A stretch of DNA of 64,000 nucleotides, from assembly GCF_040958095.1 (NCBI RefSeq), contig NC_091219.1, positions 23,604,825 to 23,668,824 of the forward strand, read 5' to 3'. Position numbers and translations under genes: made by a program. A model generated the notes under the pieces. The model was not told where the DNA came from and ran no database searches. It was given only the letters and a program-made list of their open reading frames with translations. Origin of the DNA: Procambarus clarkii (Eukaryota; Arthropoda; Malacostraca; Decapoda; Cambaridae). Every line of letters begins with the position of its first letter. Position 1 is the stretch's first letter. This document shows positions 44,401-54,684 of this stretch, piece after piece.

Positions 44401-47400
44401 CATTGTTTTTGGCAAGACCCCCCACCCTATACTAGTATTTATGCACTGGTATAGCTAAGCCTTAGGAATTGTACCAGGACTCGACCCATGTTGACTTATT
44501 TGAGGCCAGGACCAGAATCTGGCTTTCTCTATGAGATGAGAAGTCTGAGAATCTATGATTTGCCTAAAGTGGTTTACCTCCTTCCTCATTTGTGTGGTGT
44601 ATTTTAGGTCAGACAAGCCTCTGCTGGGACCCGTATGCAACTTAATTTTTCAGCATAGTGTATTAGGGTTCCCTGGAACTTCAGTTCTATGCAAGGCCAC
44701 TGCTTCATTTATGCTTCATGTATATGCAGTACCAGAATTTCCTATCCTGGTGGCCATTCAGCTTTTCAGGTTACAATTCAGTGTGATTTTGAATGCCGTT
44801 GGTTGGTTGGTTGGTTTGTTCTGTTGCAACCTTCTCCTTCTTTTCTGGAGAAGAACGAGACGACTGCTTCCCCGAGGGGTCCTTGGGTCATTGATGCTTG
44901 GTTGGTCAAGCTGGGGGTGCATCATGTTTTGTGTCCGGTTGCGGGCCTCGGATTCAGTGGCCTGGGATGCCCTTTGCGTTGATCCTGTTAACCACATTCC
45001 CTGTTCCTGGGCTTGGGTCTCCCAAGTCGTCTGCAGAATTAAGTCAAGGCAGCCTACAATCTATCCTCGTGCTCATGACGTTAGGAAGTTTGCTGCTTTG
45101 GCTGCGATGTTTGACAATATGTCTTGGACTGATATTCGGGTGCAGGGATTTTGGAGGTCAAACAGGGTCCTAGCTGCCTGATATTTGGTTAATGTTCCTG
45201 CTCCTGGACGCTCATGTGTTGCTTTGGATCGTAGGTTGCCGCCAGTTGTTTCGATTTCGTGTTGAGGAGTGTGTGGCGGCCGCCTCCCAGGTAAGTCCCT
45301 CTTTTCCTTATCTTTGGTTAGGTAGCTCCAGGAAGCCAAAGGGGCTCCCCACAGAAAACCAGCATTAAATGTGATGAAACACAATTTTCTGGGTGAGCCC
45401 TAGAGGCTCCCTGGCACCCTCCCTCCAGTCGACATTTTTTTTTTTTTTTTTTTTGCATTGTTTTGATGCTTAGCTTTCGAACTGGAGTGCTAGGTAGCCG
45501 GCGTGCAGGGGGGGGGTCCAGGGCTCCCCGTTCCTCCCTTGGGGCTTCCCCCTTCCTCTCGGGGCGACTGCAAGGTTCACACCTTGCAGTCGCCCCATTT
45601 GCTTGTTTGCTTGAGATTCGAAGGAGTTCTGCCCCTCTGTTTGGTTTTTGGTTTCAATTTTCTTATCATGTGGGGTCTGTTTTGTTATGCCTACCTTTCT
45701 GGGGTGCCTAACCCCAGTCGATGGTAGATAAGGAAAACCCCCAACCATGGGGATCTTCCAGGGTCATTGCTCCCTGTGCCTCTCTGAGGGGACCAGGTTC
45801 TGGCTTGTGGTCCCCAGTAGGCTGTGGTCCTACCTCAGCGACTGGCTGGTTTGGGCTCCCAGCCAGTCCTCTTGTTAGCTAGCCAGGGATTTGGTTCTTT
45901 CCCAGCTCGCCAGGTTTGGATTCTTGGTGAATTGGAGGAAGTCCCATTTGGTTCCCTCCCAGATTTGGACCTGGCTGGGTCTTGTATGGGACTCTCGGAC
46001 CGCTTCCTTGTCTCTTCCTCCGTTGTCTCTCCTGTGGCTGCGGTCCCGTATGTGCCTGTTTCTGGGGGCTCCCGGGTCACTCGGCAGTTGTTCGAGGGAC
46101 TGTGCGGGAGCCTGAACTTCATGATGATGGTCTATCCGACGGGTCAGGTTTGGCTTCGTCGGCTCTTCTGGTTCCTTTGGGGACATCCTTCCGCCTTTCA
46201 CGCAATCACTGGATTCGGACCCTTGGGACCTTGCGTCGGCTGCTGCATCGCCGGCTTCCTCTTTGGGTTTTTCGTGGATCAGTGCCTTGGCTCCTGCCTG
46301 AGCCTTCGCTTGTTGTGTTCACGGACGCGTCGTCTCTCAGCTGGGGCATTGTGACCAGTGCTCGCCAGGCCAGCCAGGGACGGTGGGGTCCGTCCTTCGG
46401 TCAGGCTCACAGTACGGTGCGGGAGTTCGCGGAGGTGTGGTTTGCGCTGCAGAGGGTTCGGGTCGCCCACGGATTGACGATCCGGCTTTATTCGGACTGC
46501 TCCCCAGTGGTTCATTGCCTGAACTGGGGGAGTTCGATGCGGTCCTTGGCTCTTTGGTGCTCGTCGCTTCGGGTGACTAATCTGCTGAGTTCTCAGGGTT
46601 TAGCTCTCCTGGCTGTTCACGTGCGGGAGTGTCTGTCCTGGCCGACGGGCTGTCTTGTTTCGTTCCCCCTTCCACGGAATGGATGGTCGACGCCGACTCC
46701 TTCCTTTGGCTTTGCCGGAGGTTCAGGGGCCCCAAGGTGGAGCTCTTCGCATCGGTGTGGTCGAGGTGCCTTCCCATATATGTGTTGCCCTTCCCCGACT
46801 GCGAGGCCGTCGGGGTTATCTTGAGGTTATCTTGAGATGATTTCGGGGCTTTTTAGTGTCCCCGCGGCCCGGTCCTCGACCAGGCATCCACCCCCAGGAA
46901 GCAGCCCGTGACAGCTGACTAACACCCAGGTACCTATTTTACTGCTAGGTAACAGGGGCATAGGATGAAAGAAACTCTGCCCATTGTTTCTCGTCGGCGC
47001 CTGGGATCGAACCCAGGACCACAGGATCACAAGCCCAGCATGCTGTCCGCTCGGCCGACCGCTCCCAGTCCCGACCGGGTTGATGTCTTTTGGCAGGACT
47101 GGTCGAGGTGGGGGTTCCTGTACCTCTTTCCCCCCGGTTCAGCTGTTGCTCCAGGTCCTGACTCGCTTGGATACTTACTAGGGGAAAGTTGTCCTCTTGG
47201 CCCCGTGGTGGCCGGCCCAGCGGTGGTTTCAGGCGCTGCTTGCTCGGTGTCCAAACCCGGAGGTTTTACCGTGGCTCCGCCTGTTTTAGCAGATCGGACC
47301 GGTGCGTCACGTGGCTGGTTCGATCTTCTCCTCGAGTCTTCACGTATGGTATTTTTGACTCGGGTTTATCATCTCTATGGTGATCAGGTGGCTTCCTTGT

Positions 47401-50400
47401 TAGTGTCTCACCTGCAGGCTTCTTTTAGGCGTCAGTATGAAGTTTCCTGGCAGTCCTTTTGTTTCTTTCTGCGTCTTTGTCATTATGTTTCGCTGTCTGT
47501 TAGGGTTGTGTTGTCCTTTCTCTCTCTTGGTTGTTCCAGGACCATCATTTTATGTCTAACATTGTCGCCTCATATCGTGCTGCGCTGGCGGAGCCGCTTG
47601 AGCTTGCTTTCAGTATTGACGTTATGTCTGCGCCATTTCGCAAGCTTTCTCGTGCATTGTTTCACCTCCGGCCTGCTCATGCTCTGCCTGAGCTGTCCTG
47701 GTCATTGGATAAGGTGCTCTCATTTCTTTCTTTTTCTTGGTTTGTTGTGGCCCCTTTGGTTCAGGATTGCTTCTTGAAGGCTCTTTTTCTGTTGGCATTG
47801 GCCTCTGGGGGTCGGGTCGGTGAGCTTCATGCTCTCCTCCGGTACAGGGGTGTCTGCTCTTTCGGTCGTGGCGATCGGTTTGTCCATCTGCAGCCGTCTC
47901 CTTCTTTTCTGGCAAAGAATAAGACTTTCCCTCCTGCTTTCCAGAGGGATCCTTGGGTTTTTGATGCTTGGTTGGTCAGGCCGGGGGTGTATCATGTTTT
48001 GTGTCCGTTGCGGCCCTTCGCCGTTATTTGTGCGCCACGGCTTCTTTGTCCGGGGATGCCCTTTGGGTTGATCCGGTTTCCCTTCTTCCCTGTTCGCGGG
48101 TGTGGGTCTCCCTGGTCGTCTGCAGGGTTGTTAAGGCTAGTCAGCCGGCGGTCTATCCCCTGGCTCATGATGTTCACAAGTTCGGTGCTCTTGCTGCCGT
48201 GTTTGGCAATATGTCCTGGGGCTGACATTCGGGCTCGAGGATTTTGTCGGTCGAACAGGGTCCTGGCTGCTCGGTATCTCGTAAACGTTCCTGGGCCTAG
48301 TCGGGCCTGTGTCGTTTTAGGTCGGTGGTTACAGCCAGTTGTCTCAACTTCAAGTTGAGTGAGCAGCGACTGCCTCCCAGGTAAGTCCCCATATTTTTCC
48401 TCTGTTGATAGTTAGCTCTGGGGTTAGCTGATGGGGCTCCTCCCATCAGGAGAGGAGCCAACATTGGCTGTAATGTTGGCTGTAATCAAACCAACATTGA
48501 ATGTAATGAAACGCCATTTTCTGGGTGAGCCCCGAAGGTTCCCTGGCACCCTCCCTCCCTCCCTCCCTCCCTCCCTCCCTCCCTCTTGTTGGCATTTTTT
48601 TTTTCTGTGTTTTTTTATGTTTGACCTCAGAACTGATGGCTGTAGTGGCCAGACACGGAATGCTTCCAAATACATGGTCCCTGGTAGGCAAGAACTCCAA
48701 TCGACTGATGCCACGGTCTAATACATACGTATCAGCCCGGTATGCTCTGGGGAGCCTCCGGGGCTCACCCAGAAAGTGACGTTGCATTACATTCAACGTT
48801 TTTTTTTTTAATTCATAAACCTTGTTTTAGCTGTAAGATTTGTAAGTCATTTATGTTTAATATTTTTCTTATTACAGGTTGTGATAGAGGGCCTAATGCA
48901 GGTACTGCGATCTATTCTTCTGGCAGCTTTTGTGTATTTGTGGCCCATGCAAGCTGTCTTTGTGTACGGTGTCAGTCATATTTTGGGCTCGTTATTTTAT
49001 TGTGCGTCATATTATGGGCTGTTTTTTAAGATATTCTGCAGTAAAGAAAATGCCAAACAGCTACCAGTTCGAGAAATAAGGCAACTTTTTCCCAAATGGA
49101 AGCAAGGAAAACTGTTGGTAAGCTAATACATTTGCTTTTATATATTAACTATTGCATGCAATAAAGTTTATTGTTTATATCTTAATTGGCTTATAGATCA
49201 TTGGTTGGTTTATCTGGGGTTGCTACCCTTGATAATTCCCTTCAGCTAACACCAGGCTTCTGGTGAGACAAGAATCATTTTCACTTGCCCCTCTATCATG
49301 GTTGATGAGCTTATGGAAATCATTGATTAACCCAATTCTGAGGTGAATCACCTGAGCCAAGCAAACACGGAAAACCACTCAATCCTCATTTTTAAAAGTT
49401 GTTTGTAAACTACGAATTGCCAAACAACTTTGTAAACATAATCCTCCATAATCTACCATCCCTAACCTGTGCTATGAAATCCTTTCACACTCACTCAGTA
49501 TAGTGTGGAGGAAGAGCTTGGACACGGGGAAGATACCAGATGCATTTTAAAGTAGCAGACATAGCCCCTCTACACAAGGGAGGGAGCAAAGCATTGGCAA
49601 AGAATTATAGACCAGTTGCACTAACGTCACACATAATAAAAGTATTTGAGAGAGTGATTAGGAGTCAGGTCACCAAATTCATGGAGACCAATGACATTCA
49701 CAACCCAGGCCTACATGAATTTTGAGCGAGAAGATCGTGCCTCTCACAGCTACTTGATCACTACGACAAAGTCACTGAGGCATTAGAAGAAAAACAGAAT
49801 GCTGATGTGATATACGCGGACTTCTTGAAGGCTTTCGATAAATGTGACCATGGAGTGATAGCACACAAAATGAAGTCAATGGGAATAACCAGTAAAGTAG
49901 GATGCTGGATACTCAGTTTTCTGTCAAACAGGACTCAGCGAGTAACAGTCAACCATATAAAATGAGTCCAAGCGCAGTTAAAAGCTCTGTACCTCAGGGA
50001 ACAGTATTTGCACCGCTGCTTTTCCTTATTCTCATATCAGATATAGACAAAAATACAAGTCACAGCTTCATATCATCCTTTACAGATGACACAAAAATCA
50101 GTATGAAAATTACCTCAGCTGAAGACATTGAAAAACTTCAAGCATGAAAATTCCTTCCCGGCGGGGTCATGCCAGGGCTCGAGGTTCCGTTCATCGGGGT
50201 TGGCTACAGGTGTCGGGTTCGTTGCCAGTGCTGCCTGCGGTCCTGACCGCCTGGTCGGTGCGATGTTCAGTCTGCGCGCATTTTGGGTTCTCATAAGGAG
50301 CAGTGGCCATTTCACGGTTCGCCCCATTGACGGGGTGGTGGGGGGAAGGCTTGCTCTGTTCGCTCACGCCTGGTCTTACGATTTATGGGCTTTTCGGGTC

Positions 50401-53400
50401 GTTTCTCTCGGCCTGTGATGGCGTTGGGTGGCTCCTCCTACTTTGGGGGGTTCGGGGCTGATGAGGCAGGCTTCCTCTCCTGCGCTCTGTCTGATCATCT
50501 TGAAGTGAGTGCTCTTGGGCATGGTTGAAATGTTGATGTCTCTCAGGTGGGTTTCCTGCCTGTTTCCAGTTCCGAAGAGGGACTGTGCAGACCTTCGGTT
50601 CATTCTGGACTTGTCCCGTCTGAACCCTTGCCCCTGGTTTCGGATGACCACTCTGTCCCAGGTTCGGCTTCTGATGGGGCCGGGCGCTTGGTGTCCCTGG
50701 ACCTCAAGGACGCATATTGACACGTCCCTATTTATCTGGGGTTCCGGAACTGGCTCAGTTTTGTTGTAGTGCATCAGTGTTAACGCTTTTGTTGTCTCCC
50801 ATTCAGGTTGAATCTGGCACCTCGCGTGTTCACATGCCTTACCCGGGTCGTGGTGGCCCGTCTGCACCTGTTAGGTGTTCGGGTGTTGGCTTACCTCGAC
50901 GACTGGCTGGTTTTGGCTCCCAGTCGGTTTGCGTGTCTGCTCGCCAGGGATTTGGTGCTTTCCCAGCTCGTCGGGTTCAGGTTCCTGGTGAACTGGAGGA
51001 AGTCCCTTCTGGTTCCCTCCCAGGTTCGGTCCTGGCTGGGTCTTGGGTGGGACTCTCGGACCACTTCCTTGTCTCTTCCTCCGGCGTCTCTCCTTCGGCT
51101 GCGGTCCGGCAAGGGCTTATTTTTGGGAGGCTCCCGGGTCACCCAGCGGTTGCTCGAGGGTCTGTGCGGGAGCCTGAACTTTGCGATGTTGGTCTTCCTG
51201 CAGGGTTGGGTTTGGCTTCGTCGGCTGTTTTGGTTCCTTCGAGGACGTCCCTTCTGCCCCCTCTTGCGATCACTGGGTTCGACTCCTGGGAGCCTTTTGT
51301 TGGCTGCTGCATCGCCGACTTCTTGTTCAGGGTCTGTGCCTTGGCACTGCGCCTACCCGAGCCCTTGCTCGATGTGTTCACGGACGCGTCATCTCTAAGC
51401 TGGGGCTTTGTGACCAGTGCTCACCAGGCCGGCCAGGGGCGGTGAAGATCTGTCTTTCCGTGGGGCCCACAGCACGGTGCGGGAGTTCGCTGCGGTGTGG
51501 TTTGTGCTTTGGTGGGTTCGGGTAACCCGCAAATCAACAATACTGCTCCATTCAGACTGCTCTCCTGTGGTGCATTGCCTGAACCGAAGGGGTTCGATGC
51601 AGTCCTTGGCTGTTTGGGGCTGGTCGCTGCAAGTGACTCGTCTGGTGAGTTCTCGGAGTTTGGCTCTTCTGGCGGTTCATGTCCAGGGAATGTCCAATGT
51701 CCTGGTGGACGGCCTGTCCCGGTTCGTTCCCCTGTCCACGGAATGGACAGTTGTCGCCGACTCATTCAGTTGGCTCTGCCGGACGTTCGGGCGCCCGGAG
51801 GTGGACCTCTTCGCGTCTGCAGGGTCGAGGCGTCTTCCAGTGTATGTGGCGCCCTTCCCCGGTTGCGAGGCTGTTAGGGGTCGATGCCTTTTGGCAGGAC
51901 TGGTCGAGGTAGGGGTTCCTGTACTACTTTTCCCCAGTTCAGCTGGTGCTCCAGGTCCTGGCTCGCTTGGAGACTTACCAGGGGCAAGTAATCCTCTTGG
52001 CCCTGTGGTGGCCAGCCCAGCCGTGGTTTCAGGCGGTGCTTGCCCGGTGCTCGAACCCGGAGATTTTTCCGCGGCTTCGTCTTTTTCAGGAGATCGGCCC
52101 AGTCTGGTACGAGACTGGTTCGCTCTTCTCCTCGAGTCTTCGCGTTTGGTGTTTTTTACTTAGGTTTATCACCATCTCTATGGTGCTCAGGTGGGCTCTC
52201 TGATGGTTTCCCACCTGCAGGCTTCTTCTCGGAGGCAGTATGAAGTTTCCTTGCGGTCCTTCAGTTTCTTTTTGATTCTTCGTCGTAACTCTTTGCTTTC
52301 AGCTCGGGTGGTGGTGTTCTTTCTCTCTCTTGGTTGTTCCAGGACTGCTACCTTATGCCTAATATATCGTATCGCCTTGTATCCTGTGGCGCTGGCGGAG
52401 CCGCTGCAGCTTGCTTTCGGTATCGATGTTACTTCTGCACTGTTTCACAAGCTGTCTTGTGTGTTATTTCACCTCCGGCCTGCTCATGCGCTGCCTGAGC
52501 TGTCCTGGTCTATAGACAGAGTGCTCTCCTATCTCTCTTCTTCTCGGTTTGTTGTGGCCCCTTCGAATCAGGATTTTTTGCTAAGGTTCTATTTCTGTTG
52601 GCATTGGCTTCTGGGGGTTAAGTGGCGGAGCTTCATGCTCATCTCCGGCGCAGAGGTTTTTGCTCTTTTGGTTGTGGTCATAGGTATGTTCGTCTGCAGC
52701 TGTCTCCCTCTTTTCTGGCAAAGAATGAGACTGTTGCTTTCTGGAGGGGTCCTTGGGTTGTTGATGCTTGGTTGGTCAGGCCTGGGCTTCATCATGTGTT
52801 GGGTCCGGTTGCAGCCCTCTGCTGTTATCTGCGCACCACGGCTTCTGTGTCCAGGGATGCGCTTTGGGTTGATCCGGTTTCCCTTCTTCCCTGTTCGCGG
52901 GTTCGGGTCTCTCAGGTCGTCCCCAGGGTTATTAAGTCTAGCCATCCTGCGGTCTATCCCCGTGCCTATGACGTTCGTAAGTTTGCAACTCTTGCTGCCG
53001 TCTTTGGCAATATGTTTTGGGCTGACATTCGGGCATGGGGTTTTTGGCGGTCGAACAGGGTCCTGGCTGCACGCTACCTCGTGAACGTTCCAGGGCGCAG
53101 TCGGGCTTGTGCCGCATTGAGACGGCGGTTGCAGCCCGTTGTCTCGACTTCGAGTTGAGGAGTGGAGCACCGACCGCCTCCCGGGTAGGTCCCCTTCTTT
53201 CTTGTTTTGTCTTTGGTGAGTTAGCTCCGGGGAGCCGTAGGGTAAAACCAGTGTTGATTGTAATGAAACGCCATTTTCTGGGGGTGAGTCCTGGAGGCTT
53301 CCCGGCAACCCTCCCTCCCTCCCTCCGGTCGGCAATTTTTTGCATTTCTGATATCCTGCCTCAGAACTGGGATGAGGATCGCCGGCGCGAGGGTCTGGGG

Positions 53401-54591
53401 CTCCCCCATCCTCCATCTGGGGAGGGGGAGCTGCGCAGATATGCGGCACGACTCGTGTGAAGTCGTGCTTGTTTGCTCGTTTTTCTTTTGGGGAGTTCTG
53501 TCCACTCGTTTGATGATTTTCGTTGTTAACCAGAATAGGGGATTGTTTTGTGGCGCTTACCTTTCTGGGTGCCTGTCCCAGTTGATGACAGATATATACA
53601 GCATGTAATGTTCCAAATCACATGTGCATTTCCATGATGGGCCATTGCTCCTCATGCCTCTATGAGGGGTCTGGCTCGTGGTCCCCGGTAGGCCTAGAAC
53701 TCAACCCACATTGACTGATGCAAAATAGTTAGGGTATCCATATCGGCCATAGATAGCTCCGGAGAGCCTCTGGGACTCGCCCAGAAAATTGAGTTTCATT
53801 ACATTCAACGCTGGATTTTTGGTTTTGGGTTGATCTCTGATCCTTAAACTTACCTCACCTCATAGAGAAAGCCAGATAGTGGTTCTTGTTTCCAGTAGAT
53901 TCGAGTGGGTTTTGTAAGCCTGGTACAATTTCCTCAGTCTTGACAGCCCCAGTAACACTGGGAAACACTAAGTGATTCAACAGAAAAGGTGGTTTCATTA
54001 CATTCAATGCTGTTTTCTTTTATTTAATTTTAGCCCCAAAATGGACCCTGTACAGTACTGGTTGCCAAACTTGGAGCCGTGGCTCCCTTGGGGTGGGGGG
54101 GGTTCTTTTTGCAATAAGTAGGGGTCCATAAGTTGAGGCAATATACAGGTTATGATACTCAAAGAAAGAAAAATATCATAATAACAACAATTACACACAG
54201 AAATCACAATAGTGTGATGTATGAAATGAACAAATCCACAAGGGCCGTGACGAGGATTCAAACCTGCGTCCGAGATCATTCCTGTCTGAGATCATAATAA
54301 CAACAATAAAATTTATGTTGCTAAAAATTCTTTTAATACTGAGTGTAGGGGGCCATTAATAAGGATGCACTCTGAAAAAGGTGTAATGAATGTAAAGAGT
54401 TTGGGAACCACTGCTATTCAGTAATACATTTATATATTTTTTCTTTCTAGCCTGAAGTGAATAATGAGTTGGGATCCTTATCATGGAGCTTCTTTAAACA
54501 AGGCTGGTTAATGGAAGCTCTGACAGAAGGAGAATTATATCTCATGAATTTCTTTCCACTGATATCCTTAGCCCAGCAGGGAGTGTATCAG
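35371..54591 (+). CDS. RFT1: RFT1, ER membrane protein of dolichol-linked oligosaccharide assembly, 5' part (join 35371..35436, 35739..35941, 43836..44025, 48878..49117, 54451..54591)
   Basis: Five exons join in frame to 280 residues from the start Met. RFT1 is a multi-pass endoplasmic reticulum membrane protein needed for N-glycosylation at the Man5GlcNAc2-PP-dolichol step; whether it is itself the flippase is debated. Recognisable pieces in order: exon 1 KKGAVVSATYDMILQ; exon 2 ILSFILNAFIVRHVSREV and RLHLLYSTGLLLSREAFRRA; exon 3 YNAGVVFMALSVIVEVAAEV with FVLAELQLW; exon 4 AVFVYGVSHILGSLFYCASY; exon 5 SWSFFKQGWLMEALTEGELY. Hydrophobic segments alternate with short loops, as expected. Other animals have about 540 residues, so roughly half the gene is missing to the right; no further RFT1 exon was seen up to 64000. 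Introns 2 to 4 are 7.9, 4.9 and 5.3 kb, and intron 5 exceeds 9.4 kb. Confidence 0.93.
35739..35941 (+). CDS. RFT1: RFT1 coding exon 2
   Basis: There are 67 codons plus two bases of a Gly codon, starting VGLRILSFILNAFIVRHVSR and including LLYSTGLLLSREAFRRA, the best-conserved N-terminal signature of RFT1. The donor GTAAGT is at 35942. The acceptor (CTGGAAG) lacks a strong pyrimidine tract, so it is the weakest boundary; frame and homology support it. Confidence 0.9.
36055..36500 (+). mobile_element. CR1-like LINE C-terminus in RFT1 intron 2
   Basis: Encodes RNNGHKLDKFRFRKNFGKYW then VVGLWNQLPRNVMEVGSFNC and ends with RPSAVTFVLMFL; upstream RL...VKGDMIEVYKWMN-like text. Sense relative to RFT1. 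Confidence 0.75.
36501..37300. other. RFT1 intron 2, nothing recognised
   Basis: Mixed-composition intronic DNA without repeat or coding signal that I can name. Confidence 0.4.
37301..38095 (+). repeat. Partial terminal-repeat-like sequence (family R2/DIRS)
   Basis: Left piece GGGAACCTCTTGTGGCTCTC, right piece TCAGGTTCTGACTCTGGTCC and the end GGCATTTCATTACATTCAAC, which equals the right border of the DIRS unit. AT-rich DNA with CCTAACC-type words lies between. Confidence 0.5.
38275..38662 (-). repeat. DIRS B left terminal repeat (reverse orientation)
   Basis: Contains the core of the unit in reverse: GGGAGCCCCGTTGGCTCCCC, TGCCATCGACTGGGTCAGGC, ending at the GC-rich core. Read in the element's sense direction it carries a consensus splice donor AAAG|GTAAGTG at 38494-38504. 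Confidence 0.75.
38699..40475 (+). pseudogene. DIRS B Gag-like region (decayed)
   Basis: Frames, with shifts, give CEFEGCAVPLSLGDTHWVCL at the start, a Pro/Gly-rich middle (GC-rich, long G runs at 39290-39330) and a C-terminal helix-rich part (SGALASAVRALSALLELFTS). Equivalent to the sequences at 60890..63490. No single frame spans it. Confidence 0.65.
40750..42890 (+). pseudogene. DIRS B RT/RNase H/recombinase region (decayed)
   Basis: RT motifs FLVPKRDCEALRFILDLS and LNLAPHVFMGLSRVMVARLR; degraded active site LAYFDGWLVW; RNase H VFTDAS; recombinase start near QYEVSWQSF and PPACSWA. A deletion near 41880-41940 joins RNase H to LTRLETFQGRVV. Several stops. Confidence 0.7.
42948..43557 (+). 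repeat. DIRS B right terminal repeat
   Basis: Left border AAAACCAGCGTTGAATGTAA, right border GACGTTTCATTACATTCAAC; the borders are inverted repeats of each other. C-rich run at 42930. Confidence 0.82.
43836..44025 (+). CDS. RFT1: RFT1 coding exon 3
   Basis: The acceptor TTTTCTTAG ends at 43835. One base completes the Gly codon of exon 2, then come 63 codons (TLVSGPVCALSWYIWLYIME through FVLAELQLWSKTK). The donor GTAAGA is at 44026. Two membrane helices separated by a loop. Confidence 0.92.
44026..44812. other. RFT1: RFT1 intron 3, left part
   Basis: AT-rich. About 44400-44545 resembles antisense terminal-repeat family R2 (CCAGGACCAGAATCTGGC). Otherwise nothing recognised. Confidence 0.4.
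44813..45829 (+). mobile_element. DIRS1-like fragment C1: recombinase C-terminus plus terminal repeat
   Basis: Recombinase text NETTASPRGPWVIDAWLV, IYPRAHDVRKFAALAAMF (HxxR motif intact), DIRVQGFWRSNRVLAA, then a stop just before the Tyr (YLVNVP). The terminal repeat from 45355 loses its right end at about 45829, where DIRS fragment C2 begins. Donor-like CCCAG|GTAAGT at 45287-45296. Confidence 0.78.
45830..48486 (+). mobile_element. DIRS1-like fragment C2: RT end, RNase H, recombinase
   Basis: RT tail, then RNase H in a frame of 280 codons from 45982 (VVFTDASSLSWGIVTSARQA, HSTVREFAEVWFALQRVRVA, RLYSDCSPVVHCLNWG). A SINE interrupts at 46817..47078. The continuation has LLLQVLTRLDTY and a recombinase (LASGGRVGELHALLRYRG with the first catalytic Arg, AHDVHKF with the second Arg replaced by His, a frameshift, then NRVLAARYLVNVPG with the Tyr). 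Donor-like CCCAG|GTAAGT at 48377-48386. RFT1 intron 3, sense. Confidence 0.82.
46817..47078 (-). mobile_element. tRNA-derived SINE inserted in DIRS C2
   Basis: On the minus strand: A box GGCCGAGCGGACAGC, B box GGTTCGATCCCAGGCGCC, then a body with GTCGAGGACCGGGCCGCGGG and the tail TCTCAAGATAACCTCAAGAT. Both pol III boxes are close to consensus, so this is a fairly young copy. DIRS coding sequence continues on both sides, with a short possible duplication (GGGTT). Confidence 0.88.
48487..48810 (+). repeat. DIRS terminal-repeat unit, internally deleted copy
   Basis: Borders AACATTGAATGTAATGAAAC and GCATTACATTCAACG are present but only 320 bp apart; most of the core is missing. Contains a (CCCT)9-like run at 48550-48586. 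Confidence 0.8.
48878..49117 (+). CDS. RFT1: RFT1 coding exon 4
   Basis: The acceptor TATTACAG ends at 48877. Exactly 80 codons follow, from VVIEGLMQVLRSILLAAFVY to EIRQLFPKWKQGKLL. The donor GTAAGC is at 49118. Contains two membrane helices and the polar loop before the SWSFFKQ segment. Confidence 0.93.
49118..49523. other. RFT1: RFT1 intron 4, left part
   Basis: Nothing recognised; AT-rich intronic sequence up to the LINE. Confidence 0.4.
49524..50151 (+). mobile_element. CR1-like LINE reverse transcriptase fragment
   Basis: RT motifs in order: ADIAPLHKGGSKALAKNYRP, VALTSHIIKVFERVI, ADVIYADFLKAFDKCDH (YxDFxKAFD), SSVPQGTVFAPLLFLILISD and SFTDDTKISM (active site F-T-D-D instead of YADD). 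Two in-frame stops. It breaks at 50151 into DIRS D. Confidence 0.8.
50152..53820 (+). mobile_element. DIRS1-like element D: Gag end, RT, RNase H, recombinase, terminal repeat
   Basis: RT: LFPVPKRDCADLRFILDLSR, then an in-frame stop in the LKDAY box, LNLAPRVFTCLTRVVVARLH and the intact active site VRVLAYLDDWLVLAPS. RNase H: LLDVFTDASSLSWGFVTSAH; VDLFASAGSRRLPVYVAPF; LETYQGQVI. Recombinase about 52150-53158: AVYPRAYDVRKFATLAAVFG (His of HxxR is Tyr), NRVLAARYLVNVPG (Tyr present). Terminal repeat 53244-53820. Best-preserved pol of the window, still broken. RFT1 intron 4, sense. Confidence 0.87.
53244..53820 (+). repeat. DIRS D right terminal repeat
   Basis: Left border AAAACCAGTGTTGATTGTAA, right border GAGTTTCATTACATTCAACG. 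A further piece ending GGTTTCATTACATTCAATGC at 53990-54010 suggests a second, diverged border nearby. Confidence 0.8.
54225..54290 (-). mobile_element. Short SINE-like fragment
   Basis: On the minus strand GCAGGTTTGAATCCTCGTCA resembles a tRNA B box with T-stem. Too short to classify. Confidence 0.35.
54451..54591 (+). CDS. RFT1: RFT1 coding exon 5
   Basis: The acceptor TTTCTTTCTAG ends at 54450. There are 47 codons, including SLSWSFFKQGWLMEALTEGE, the most conserved RFT1 motif. The donor GTGAGA is at 54592. No later coding exon was found in the window. Confidence 0.93.
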
Positions 54592-54684
54592 GTGAGAAGA
54601 TTTGCATTACAGCTTTAATAAATAGTCAGAAACATTTGTTTTGTATAAGTAACTCAGAGAATACCTGGCTGCACCCAGGTGTGT

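Noticed and set aside
46980-47070. A tRNA gene on the minus strand
   Set aside because: A and B boxes are good, but the flanks do not close an acceptor stem and a SINE body follows; a SINE head.
47531-48358. An intact, active tyrosine recombinase
   Set aside because: The HxxR motif reads HDVHK and a frameshift lies before the Tyr-containing end.
50880-51445. Host reverse transcriptase or telomerase-like gene
   Set aside because: YLDD with LNLAPRVF and downstream RNase H and tyrosine recombinase place it in a DIRS element.
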